Assembly (NCBI GenBank): GCA_002440825.1
Contig: DJVH01000029.1
Location: 1 to 7,942, forward strand
Origin: Bacteriovoracaceae bacterium UBA6261
GTDB taxonomy: Bacteria; Bdellovibrionota; Bacteriovoracia; Bacteriovoracales; Bacteriovoracaceae
Direction: 5' to 3'
Length of the DNA: 7,942 nt
Shown here: in pieces, positions 1-5,624 of the stretch
Position numbering within the stretch: position 1 is the stretch's first letter
Layout: every line of letters begins with the position of its first letter
The notes under the pieces: generated by a model
What the model saw: only the letters and a program-made list of their open reading frames with translations
The model's database searches: none
What the model was told of the DNA's origin: nothing
Position numbers and translations under genes: made by a program

Positions 1-104
1 AACTTCTTGAAAAACAAAAAGAAGGGAAAAAGCGCATGAAGATGGTTGGTTCAGTAGAGGTTCCGCAAGAAGCGTTCCTCGCTGTACTTTCTACTGACGA
101 ATAA
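1..104 (+). CDS. lepA: Elongation factor 4 (LepA), C-terminal end only
   Basis: This is the last 33 codons of a gene entering from the left edge; it is read in frame from base 3 and stops with TAA at 102-104. The translated tail contains LLEKQKEGKKRMK followed by a VGSVEVPQEAFLAVL stretch. This closely matches the very conserved C-terminal tail of LepA/EF4, the ribosome-associated GTPase that back-translocates or rescues stalled elongating ribosomes in the cytoplasm. The GTPase domain lies outside the window, so only the C-terminal domain tail supports the call. No terminator-like hairpin is visible in the 29 bases before the next gene on the same strand, so read-through into that gene is likely. 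Confidence 0.88.
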   Translation, partial: LLEKQKEGKKRMKMVGSVEVPQEAFLAVLSTDE

Positions 105-133
105 AGATTGGAACACGCAAAATAAAGGATTAT

Positions 134-760
134 ATGCACCCGTCGCTGAAGGAACATTTTTTAAAAGCTCTGGATATCTACACTCAAGGCAATCACTACG
201 AAACATTGCTTGAAGCTAAGAAAGAATATTTCACCATCACTGGCCAGGCTAACGATGATGATGACGATTTCGAAGCCCGCATGAATTCTTTTAATGAATG
301 GTACGTTCTTCAGTTTATTTCCAAGCGTGGGACGAGAACCGTTATCAGCGATTACCTTATCAATAATCAGGTCGATGATTTTCTGGCGAAGGCCCTGACA
401 GGTGTCAATTACTCTCTTTTTGAATACGTGGGAAAAAACTTCAGAGGATTTGATGTCCTCTACGATATGCTCCATGATAAAAAAATCTCTCTTCCAAAAG
501 GCGAATCTCTTCCTTCAATCATTAAAGACGATATCTTTGTCGGACGCGTTCTGACTTATGAAGATAAAAATTATCTCATGAGCGGTCTTTGCGTTATTCC
601 TAAAGAAGTTCGCGCTATTTTGAAAAAAGAATGCAAAAAAGTGCGCAAACTGAAGAATCCAGGCGAAGAGTTGAAATTTCTTTTGAAGATTGAATCTTAT
701 AAAACGAAATGGATCCGTTACGGCCACGTCGACGCTACTAAGATTTTTAAATTCGATTAA
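134..760 (+). CDS. Conserved-looking hypothetical protein downstream of lepA
   Basis: The protein has 208 residues and I do not recognise a characterised family. It has no signal peptide or membrane segment, so it is predicted to be cytoplasmic. The N-terminal third looks helical. An acidic run of five Asp (residues 41-45, partly a GAT repeat in the DNA) is followed by FEARMNSFNEWYVLQF (46-61), the most motif-like part. The C-terminal third is lysine-rich (about residues 161-178). The start at 134 is backed by AAAGGA at 124-129, four bases before the ATG. The gene lies 29 bases after lepA on the same strand and is probably cotranscribed with it. Its TAA overlaps the stop codon of the convergent membrane-protein gene by four bases. 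I see no nucleic-acid-binding or catalytic signature, so no function is assigned; that it is a real gene is fairly sure. Confidence 0.8.
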   Translation: MHPSLKEHFLKALDIYTQGNHYETLLEAKKEYFTITGQANDDDDDFEARMNSFNEWYVLQFISKRGTRTVISDYLINNQVDDFLAKALTGVNYSLFEYVGKNFRGFDVLYDMLHDKKISLPKGESLPSIIKDDIFVGRVLTYEDKNYLMSGLCVIPKEVRAILKKECKKVRKLKNPGEELKFLLKIESYKTKWIRYGHVDATKIFKFD

Positions 761-1716
761 GCTTCCAATTTCTCACGGCTGATCAGCAGATAAGGGATAA
801 CTCCGACGGCGTTGTTTATCAGCGCGCACAGGTAATACAGATTAAAGAGCGAAGCTCCATTGCTGATTCCGGCAAGCAAAAATAAATTGGCGAACAGAAC
901 ATGTCCGACTCCCAATCCACCCGGTGAAACGGGAATGGCCGTCGTAATCATTCCGATGGGAATGAAAGTGAAAGCGTATTGAAAAGGCAGTGGATGATCG
1001 AGAAAGGGAGAAGCCACTGTCCAGAAGGCGAAGACCGAAATGAATTGAGCGACTACACTTATAACAAAGCTTTTCAAGACATCTTTTCTGTTTTCTCTCA
1101 AGGCAAAGACCTGCGCGAAAATATTTTCGATTTTTTTTCCAATAAAAGGAATAAGACGGAAGAGATGAAGCAGATTTAATTGAAGTTTGCGGGGACTGAT
1201 CAGCATTGTCAGGAAAAAAGCCGCTCCGGAAAAAAGAATAAGATTGAGAACGATGACGTGAGAAAGTTTCGGCGAAAGCGCCGTTACTTCACTATAGTAA
1301 ATCAAGCTTGTACTTCCTGCCAGAAACAACAACCCTGTCACTCCCATGATTCTGTCCAGGAGAGTAATGGTTATCAAAAATGTTTTTGAGAAATCAGGAT
1401 TTAGTTTTTTAATGTAGCCAAGTTTGATCAGATCACCGGTCACTGCACCAGGCAGGACACTTGAAAAAAAGAGCCCGATGTAATTAAGCCGAAGAATATC
1501 AAAAAAGCGCAGCGGTTTTTTTGTTTTTGTTTCCAGAAGAAGTTTATATCTGTAACCGCAAAGCAATATTTGAATGAACATTAACAAGAGACCGATCCAC
1601 ATTTGCGGACCTGCGGTCAGTGACTTTTTAACCAAAGAAAAGTCCAGCTTTCCGCTTGAAGCAAGCCAATAGATCAGGCCGATGGCCAGAAGAAATTTGA
1701 GAAGAGTTTTGATCAT
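757..1716 (-). CDS. UPF0104 / LPG-synthase transmembrane-region family membrane protein
   Basis: This 319-residue polytopic inner-membrane protein resembles the YbhN/AglD/MprF N-terminal-domain family (lysylphosphatidylglycerol synthetase TM region). In MprF that region moves modified lipids across the membrane, and stand-alone members often sit near envelope glycosylation genes. Supporting motifs are LPGAVTGDLIK (residues 88-98, the family's 'LPG..gGD' signature), LDRIMG (120-125) and PVSPGGLGVGH (262-272). About seven to eight hydrophobic segments are visible, beginning at residue 4. There is no C-terminal aminoacyl-transferase domain, so it is a stand-alone member and not a full MprF. The residue after GLGVG is usually Glu in this family but is His272 here. 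No Shine-Dalgarno sequence precedes the ATG, and an upstream ATG is closed by a quick stop. It may be the third gene of a leftward operon, 38 bases after the previous one. Substrate unknown. Confidence 0.85.
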   Translation of the reverse strand: MIKTLLKFLLAIGLIYWLASSGKLDFSLVKKSLTAGPQMWIGLLLMFIQILLCGYRYKLLLETKTKKPLRFFDILRLNYIGLFFSSVLPGAVTGDLIKLGYIKKLNPDFSKTFLITITLLDRIMGVTGLLFLAGSTSLIYYSEVTALSPKLSHVIVLNLILFSGAAFFLTMLISPRKLQLNLLHLFRLIPFIGKKIENIFAQVFALRENRKDVLKSFVISVVAQFISVFAFWTVASPFLDHPLPFQYAFTFIPIGMITTAIPVSPGGLGVGHVLFANLFLLAGISNGASLFNLYYLCALINNAVGVIPYLLISREKLEA

Positions 1717-1745
1717 GATTTATTCTAGCATGAGAAACATGATCA
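1710..1745. repeat. 8-bp inverted repeat over the start of the UPF0104 gene
   Basis: TGATCATG at 1710-1717 and CATGATCA at 1738-1745 are perfect inverted copies separated by 20 bases. Each arm also contains the palindrome TGATCA. The left arm covers the ATG (1714-1716) of the leftward UPF0104 gene, and the spacer contains a -10-like hexamer. The repeat could be an operator, or an mRNA hairpin hiding the start codon in a read-through transcript. The repeat itself is certain; its function is not. Confidence 0.55.
1722..1730 (-). promoter_or_regulatory. Possible extended -10 just before the UPF0104 start
   Basis: On the minus strand this reads TGCTAGAAT, which fits the extended -10 pattern TGnTATAAT with one mismatch in the hexamer. 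Only five bases (AAATC) separate it from the ATG, so transcription from here would begin at or beside the start codon and give a leaderless mRNA. This is consistent with the lack of a ribosome binding site. No good -35 is visible 16-18 bases upstream. The site is tentative; the gene could instead be read only from the upstream lipoprotein promoter. Confidence 0.3.
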
Positions 1746-1754
1746 CTCTATTGT

Positions 1755-2537
1755 TTAGAGTTTAATAATGGTGAGTTCTGCTGAGTTTAATCCAGCTGAA
1801 ATGTCTGCCGTTGCAGAGTTCAACTGGTAGCTCGCTTCAGCTTTCAAAAAAACAACCTGACCGGCCTTCAAGTAGTATTTTTTACTCTCTGGTGGATATC
1901 CAGGGGAGGTTGAATACGAATCAAAAGTACCATCCGAATTTGAATCCCGGACATCATTTGAAAACCAGATTCCGTTTAAGAAAGAAAAATTATTATATTT
2001 AGCAGCAGCATTTGAAGCTGAATCAGCGACGGCTACGTTGACGTTATTGCTGACATTGACACTGCAGTTGGTGATCTGACAAACTTCGTTTGCAATAGAA
2101 GTCACTGCGTCGCCTATGAGCCTGATCTCATACCAGCCATTCGCTGGTACCTGGTAATAATGAAAAGTTGAATTGAACGAGCCTGAGGATGAGTGTGTGT
2201 CTGTCGTTGTTTTCAAATTTATATCGCTCAAAGCAATCGAATTAAAAAAAAGTTTTTTAAAATAAATTACACAAGTCGGACACTCTGGAGGAGATGAAAA
2301 AGAAGTTTGAGTAACGGAATAGCCTGTGGAATAAGTGGCTTGTAAGACAATAGTTCCCGCCAGTTTCTCAAAATTGGCATTAATTTCGCTGGAAGAAATG
2401 GGAGTCCCCGCAGAGAAAACAAAGAAGCCTGGAATATTAGTGGCGGCAATGGATATGAGGGATGACAAACAGACTGTCAGTGCCACGCCTTGAAAAAAAG
2501 TGAGGTTCTTATATTTTTCATACAGCCAGTTTTTCAT
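1755..2537 (-). CDS. Exported or membrane-anchored surface-type protein with NANF motif
   Basis: The protein has 260 residues from the ATG at 2535-2537. I prefer this to the TTG at 2547-2549, because that TTG lies inside the ribosome binding site and the ATG forms a TAATG junction with the upstream lipoprotein gene. A basic N-terminus and a hydrophobic stretch (about residues 12-32) form a signal peptide or anchor. It is followed by FSAGTPISSSEINANFEKL (41-59), a motif I know from the N-termini of many exported bacterial proteins, often ahead of trimeric or variable domains. The rest is Ser/Thr/Asn-rich and β-strand-like. YYQVPANGWYEIRLIG (127-142) and YYLKAGQVVFLKAE (221-234) faintly recall C1q/TNF-like β-sandwiches. 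There is a CPTC pair (Cys86, Cys89), a second Cys pair (153, 158) and a calcium-loop-like DSNSDGTFD (198-206). It is probably a partner of the lipoprotein; the function is unknown. Confidence 0.78.
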   Translation of the reverse strand: MKNWLYEKYKNLTFFQGVALTVCLSSLISIAATNIPGFFVFSAGTPISSSEINANFEKLAGTIVLQATYSTGYSVTQTSFSSPPECPTCVIYFKKLFFNSIALSDINLKTTTDTHSSSGSFNSTFHYYQVPANGWYEIRLIGDAVTSIANEVCQITNCSVNVSNNVNVAVADSASNAAAKYNNFSFLNGIWFSNDVRDSNSDGTFDSYSTSPGYPPESKKYYLKAGQVVFLKAEASYQLNSATADISAGLNSAELTIIKL

Positions 2538-2980
2538 TATGATCCCCAATGTGAAAGATCCCAGCGGTCAGAGTCCCACTTGGGAGTGATTCCTTTTTTT
2601 AATTCAAGAACTGCTGCCGCAAAAATGGATTGCGTGCAGTTGGCTTCATTGACATTGACAGTAATGGTAACTTCATTTGAAACGGAAAGATCCGTCACTG
2701 ACCCGCACATCATGATTCCTGAATTGGCATCAGGTCCAGCGTAAGTGACAAACAGCATGTCGTAACTGCTATTTGGAATGCTGAAGCTATTAGTCGAATC
2801 GAGCTTGATTATTGTTTTTTGTTGCGTGCTTTTATCAATGGCCTGAACATAAGCTCCACCCGCAGTTCCAACTTCCAGAGCAAGATTGCCCATGACAAAT
2901 TTCGTTGTCCCTTTACTGTGTGGCCTGGCCGAACAGGCAGTTAAGACAATTATGAAAAGAAAGAAAAAGACTTTTTTCAT
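2537..2980 (-). CDS. Small predicted outer-membrane lipoprotein
   Basis: This 147-residue protein has a lipoprotein signal peptide: KK at residues 2-3, a hydrophobic core FFFLFIIV, then the lipobox LTAC with the acylated Cys at 16. The residue after it is Ser, not Asp, so under the usual Lol rule it would go to the outer membrane. The mature part is β-rich: a GNLALEVGTAGGAYVQAI stretch (31-48), SIPNSSYDMLFVTYAG (67-82), and two further cysteines (92, 115) that could pair. The C-terminus is Trp/Asp-rich (135-147). No enzyme motif is visible. The signal peptide fixes the start, yet there is no Shine-Dalgarno sequence before it. Its stop overlaps the ATG of the next gene by one base, implying a shared role with that exported protein, perhaps as an anchored surface pair. 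The family is not recognised. Confidence 0.82.
   Translation of the reverse strand: MKKVFFFLFIIVLTACSARPHSKGTTKFVMGNLALEVGTAGGAYVQAIDKSTQQKTIIKLDSTNSFSIPNSSYDMLFVTYAGPDANSGIMMCGSVTDLSVSNEVTITVNVNEANCTQSIFAAAVLELKKGITPKWDSDRWDLSHWGS
2543..2547 (-). promoter_or_regulatory. Ribosome binding site that fixes the start at 2537
   Basis: On the minus strand this reads GGGGA, five bases before the ATG at 2537-2535. It lies inside the last codons of the upstream lipoprotein gene. Because the alternative TTG start (2549-2547) overlaps this site, the site argues for the ATG start and for translational coupling of the two genes. Confidence 0.5.
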
Positions 2981-2986
2981 GAGGAG

Positions 2987-3011
2987 CTTATCGACGCACT
3001 GGTGAATTATG
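2987..3011 (-). promoter_or_regulatory. Candidate -10 elements for the leftward lipoprotein operon
   Basis: Two -10-like hexamers appear on the minus strand upstream of the lipoprotein ATG. CATAAT at 3006-3011 has five of six consensus bases and would give a leader of about 20 bases. GATAAG at 2987-2992 has four of six, with GTCACA 17 bases upstream as a weak -35, and would give an almost leaderless mRNA. I cannot choose between them from sequence alone. Confidence 0.3.
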
Positions 3012-3025
3012 TGACATGCGAAAAA

Positions 3026-3039
3026 TAAAATTAATTTTA
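3026..3039. repeat. 14-bp perfect AT palindrome in the divergent promoter region
   Basis: TAAAATTAATTTTA is a perfect palindrome lying between the leftward lipoprotein promoter and the rightward ugd promoter. It could be an operator for a dimeric regulator or simply an AT-rich upstream element; in low-GC DNA such palindromes also arise by chance. Confidence 0.4.
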
Positions 3040-3047
3040 AGATTCCA

Positions 3048-3064
3048 CCGACTTTTCCAGTCGG
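3048..3064. repeat. GC-rich inverted repeat between lipoprotein and ugd
   Basis: CCGACT (3048-3053) and AGTCGG (3059-3064) are perfect inverted arms around TTTCC. No immediate T-run follows on either strand, so it does not look like an intrinsic terminator. It lies upstream of the proposed ugd -10, where an operator would be expected. It is unusual in being GC-rich within an AT-rich spacer. Confidence 0.45.
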
Positions 3065-3079
3065 ATATTTGGCAAAATC

Positions 3080-3109
3080 TTAGCTAATTAACCGCTCAAA
3101 TGTTATTAT
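3080..3109 (+). promoter_or_regulatory. Candidate promoter of the ugd operon
   Basis: TGTTATTAT at 3101-3109 matches an extended -10 (TGn plus TATTAT, five of six consensus bases). The -35 region is poor; TTAGCT at 3080-3085 is the best candidate at 18 bases. It is embedded in the palindrome TTAGCTAA (3080-3087). Transcription would start near 3116, giving a leader of about 20 bases containing the strong ribosome binding site at 3125-3130. Confidence 0.42.
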
Positions 3110-3124
3110 TCTGCTGTTATTACT

Positions 3125-3130
3125 CAGGAG
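3125..3130 (+). promoter_or_regulatory. Strong ribosome binding site of ugd
   Basis: CAGGAG lies six bases before the ATG at 3137 and fixes that start. It is the only clearly strong Shine-Dalgarno sequence in the rightward operon; the downstream genes have weak ones and overlap their predecessors. Confidence 0.7.
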
Positions 3131-3136
3131 AATTTA

Positions 3137-4459
3137 ATGAAAGTTTCAGTTATCGGAACAGGGTATGTAGGCCTTGTGAGTGGGACATGTTTTGCAGAAA
3201 TTGGTCACGAAGTGACTTGTATCGATATCGATCCGAAAAAAATCGACATGCTTAAGGCCGGCAAATCACCAATTTATGAACCTGGTCTGACTGATCTCCT
3301 AGAGAGAAATATCAAAGCGGGGAGAATGCATTTCTCTCTTAATTATGATTCAGTGAAAAATGCAAAAGCCATTTTTCTTGCCGTCGGAACTCCTTCTGCT
3401 GACGATGGCCGCGCTGATTTGAAATATTTAAGAGCAGCGGCGATTGAAGTGGCCAAAAATCTGTCTGATGATGCCATTGTGGTAATCAAATCAACTGTTC
3501 CGGTAGGAACAAATGTTGAAATTAAAAAATTAATTACCGAGCACACAAAGAAAAAATTTCATCTGGTGAATAATCCTGAATTTCTAAAAGAAGGTTCTGC
3601 TGTTGAAGACTTCATGAGACCTGATCGAGTTATTATTGGTCATCAAGATGAATACGCTATGGGTATCATGGAAGAATTGTATGCTCCTCTGGTGAGACAA
3701 GGAAATCCGATTTACGGAATGAGTAACTTGTCTGCGGAAATGAGCAAGTATGCAGCCAACTGCTTTCTTGCGACTAAAATTTCCTTTATCAACGAGATTG
3801 CCCGTCTTTGCGACGCTACTAATGCTGACATTGAAGAAGTCCGCAAAGGGATTTCTTCTGATAAAAGAATTGGCGGACATTTCCTTTATCCCGGTCCAGG
3901 TTATGGCGGATCATGTTTCCCAAAAGACGTGAAGGCCCTGATTGCGACAGCTGAAGATCACGGAATAGAATTAAAAATTGTGAATGCGACTGAGGAAGTC
4001 AACGATGAGCAAAAAGCTTACGTCTTCCAGAAAGTTAAAAAATATTACGGCGAAAATCTCAAAGGAAAAGTCTTCACATTCTGGGGTGTGGCTTTCAAGG
4101 CCAATACAGATGATGTAAGAGAAACTGCAGCGATTGCTATGGCAAGAAAGCTTATTGGCGCGGGAGCAACGGTGAATATTTTTGATCCGGTTGCAACTGA
4201 AAATTATCTGCACGTGATGAAAGAGTACAAAGAATGCGAAGGAAAAATTACTTCTTTCGATAACAAGTACGATGCTCTAAACGGATCAGATGCCCTTATT
4301 ACAGTGACTGAATGGAGAGAGTTTAATTCTCCTGACTTTGCCGAAATTAAAAAGCGTTTGAATAAACCGGTAATCTTCGACGGAAGAAACCTGTACGATA
4401 CAAAGAAAATGCACACTGAAGGTTTTGACTATTTTGCCATTGGGAAATTTATCAAATGA
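3137..4459 (+). CDS. ugd: UDP-glucose 6-dehydrogenase
   Basis: This cytoplasmic enzyme oxidises UDP-glucose to UDP-glucuronate with two NAD+, supplying precursor for capsule, exopolysaccharide or lipid A modification. The 440 residues match the normal family length. In order: the NAD-binding Rossmann motif GTGYVGLVSG (7-16), FLAVGTPSADDG, STVPVGT (119-125), NPEFLKEGSA (146-155), the central SAEMSKYAANCF with Lys204 and Asn208, GGSCFPKD with the catalytic nucleophile Cys260 and Asp264, then WGVAFKANTDDVRE and DGRNLYD in the UDP-binding C-terminal domain. All residues expected for catalysis are present. It opens a four-gene operon and overlaps the following amidohydrolase gene by ATGA. A related UDP-sugar or UDP-ManNAc dehydrogenase is the alternative, but the PGPGYGGSCFPKD context favours Ugd. 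Confidence 0.96.
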   Translation: MKVSVIGTGYVGLVSGTCFAEIGHEVTCIDIDPKKIDMLKAGKSPIYEPGLTDLLERNIKAGRMHFSLNYDSVKNAKAIFLAVGTPSADDGRADLKYLRAAAIEVAKNLSDDAIVVIKSTVPVGTNVEIKKLITEHTKKKFHLVNNPEFLKEGSAVEDFMRPDRVIIGHQDEYAMGIMEELYAPLVRQGNPIYGMSNLSAEMSKYAANCFLATKISFINEIARLCDATNADIEEVRKGISSDKRIGGHFLYPGPGYGGSCFPKDVKALIATAEDHGIELKIVNATEEVNDEQKAYVFQKVKKYYGENLKGKVFTFWGVAFKANTDDVRETAAIAMARKLIGAGATVNIFDPVATENYLHVMKEYKECEGKITSFDNKYDALNGSDALITVTEWREFNSPDFAEIKKRLNKPVIFDGRNLYDTKKMHTEGFDYFAIGKFIK

Positions 4460-5247
4460 AAATTGCAGTCATTCAACTCACATCAGTTCTCGATTATAAA
4501 GTAAACGTAGAAAAAATCCGCGGCTTTCTTACTGAAGCTAAAGCGCAGGGAGCTGAAGCGGCTTTTCTGCCTGAAGTTTTTTATTCAATGAGCGATGGAG
4601 TGACTCCGACACCTTATTTGGTTGAAGAGGGACCCCAGGGACCGAATGAACACTATAACAATATTAAAAAACTGGCGACAGACTTTAATATGGCCCTGAT
4701 CGGCGGATCAGCAGCCACCTTAAAAGACGGCAAAGTCGTCAACCGCGCCTATAATTTTGATAAGCACGGAAATGATCTCGGCCACTACGATAAAATCAAT
4801 CTCTTTGCTTGTGATCTTCCCAATAAGAAAATTTCTGAAGCGAACAACTATACTGCTGGTTCCGATTACAAAATGGTTGAGTTCAACAACACCAAAGTAG
4901 GACTCGGCATTTGTTTTGATATGCGTTTTTCTGAACTGGCCCTTCATTATAGAATGAATGGAGCAAAAATTCTCACTTTCCCTGCTGCTTTCACAGTTCC
5001 TACCGGTAAAGCTCACTGGCATACGCTTCTTCGTGCACGAGCGATCGAAAATCAATGTTACGTTGTGGCCGCTGCTCAATGGGGACATCATAATGAAAAA
5101 ATGCAAACCTATGGGCATTCGCTGGTCGTCGATCCATGGGGTGATATCATTCTGGATCTGCAGGAAGGAGAAAAGGTCGGAGTCGTCAGTCTCGATTTCC
5201 CAAAAATCGAATTGATTCGCCAATCTGTCCTAATGAAACGCGAATGA
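4456..5247 (+). CDS. Nitrilase-superfamily carbon-nitrogen hydrolase (Nit1/Nit2-like amidase)
   Basis: This 263-residue cytoplasmic amidohydrolase has the complete Glu-Lys-Cys triad: Glu40 in FLPEVF, Lys113 in HYDKINLF and Cys153 in GLGICFDMRF. RARAIENQCYVVAAAQWG (193-210) and YGHSLVVDPWG are typical of the Nit branch, whose known members hydrolyse deaminated glutathione or act as omega-amidases on alpha-ketoglutaramate. The exact substrate cannot be read from the sequence. The start overlaps the ugd stop by four bases (ATGA), and its own stop overlaps the next gene the same way, so translation is probably coupled. Placement between ugd and envelope genes is unexpected for a metabolite-repair enzyme; it could be chance clustering or an amidase for a sugar-linked substrate. 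Length and motifs indicate an intact gene. Confidence 0.9.
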   Translation: MKIAVIQLTSVLDYKVNVEKIRGFLTEAKAQGAEAAFLPEVFYSMSDGVTPTPYLVEEGPQGPNEHYNNIKKLATDFNMALIGGSAATLKDGKVVNRAYNFDKHGNDLGHYDKINLFACDLPNKKISEANNYTAGSDYKMVEFNNTKVGLGICFDMRFSELALHYRMNGAKILTFPAAFTVPTGKAHWHTLLRARAIENQCYVVAAAQWGHHNEKMQTYGHSLVVDPWGDIILDLQEGEKVGVVSLDFPKIELIRQSVLMKRE

Positions 5248-5624
5248 AAAAAGGACTTTTTCTTTTCACTTTAATATCATCGTCAGCTTTTGCTGATCTC
5301 TATATCCAAACGGATTACAAAGCCGGCAATAAACCTAACGTCGTTACCAAACATCATATTTTTTTGGAAAAACCATACACTGTTAAGTATGAATTAAAAC
5401 GTTATGTTCTCATTTTAAAAAAAGTGAATGCCAAGGAAGCCACGATTGAAATGGAATCCTATGATGTAGATGAAAAAGGAACCCCCACAATGACCGGCGG
5501 ATCTTATGGCAACTACGCGATCGGAAAAACCAAAACGTTTGTAGAAGATAGCAAAGGCAACAGACCAAAGTTTGTTTTTAAAATGCTTTTGGAAAAATAT
5601 GTGGCCTTGAAGAATGAAAAATAA
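5244..5624 (+). CDS. Small Sec-exported periplasmic protein of unknown function
   Basis: The protein has 126 residues and a classic signal peptide: KK at 2-3, hydrophobic core LFLFTLISS, and cleavage expected after AFA (15-17), leaving about 109 residues. There is no lipobox. The mature protein is lysine-rich and appears β-stranded, with alternating hydrophobic residues (KYELKRYVLILKKV, ATIEMESYDV), and has a glycine-rich GGSYGNYAIGKTKTF stretch. It has no cysteine and no recognised domain. Its start overlaps the amidohydrolase stop by ATGA, and its end overlaps the GT87 gene by 11 bases. This squeezes it inside an envelope-sugar operon, so a periplasmic accessory role to the glycosyltransferase is a reasonable but unproven guess. 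Confidence 0.8.
   Translation: MKKGLFLFTLISSSAFADLYIQTDYKAGNKPNVVTKHHIFLEKPYTVKYELKRYVLILKKVNAKEATIEMESYDVDEKGTPTMTGGSYGNYAIGKTKTFVEDSKGNRPKFVFKMLLEKYVALKNEK

Noticed and set aside
161..727. Two minus-strand frames opposite the 208-residue gene
   Set aside because: They are rich in Phe/Ile as expected from reading Lys/Glu/Asp codons backwards, and the plus-strand frame has the better start and full length.
979..1389. Two end-to-end plus-strand frames opposite the UPF0104 gene
   Set aside because: Their translations are charged, low in motif content and have no binding sites; the opposite strand encodes clear membrane segments and family motifs.
2547..2549. TTG as start of the NANF-motif protein
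   Set aside because: The TTG lies at the ribosome binding site that serves the ATG ten bases further on, and the ATG gives the tidy TAATG junction and a normal signal sequence.
2490..2744. Plus-strand frame of 84 codons across the lipoprotein/surface-protein junction
   Set aside because: It opposes two genes with convincing signal peptides and has no motif of its own.
3048..3064. GC-rich hairpin considered as an intrinsic terminator
   Set aside because: Neither strand has a T-run directly after the stem, and no gene ends nearby because the flanking genes diverge.
4720..5223. Long open frame (167 codons) on the minus strand inside the amidohydrolase gene
   Set aside because: It lies wholly within a gene with a complete catalytic triad, has no ribosome binding site or recognisable domain, and follows from codon bias on the other strand.
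3905..5503. Recurring GGCGGATC at 3905, 4702 and 5496, considered as a dispersed repeat or uptake-type motif
   Set aside because: All three copies encode Gly-Gly-Ser in frame in different proteins, so shared codon preference explains them.
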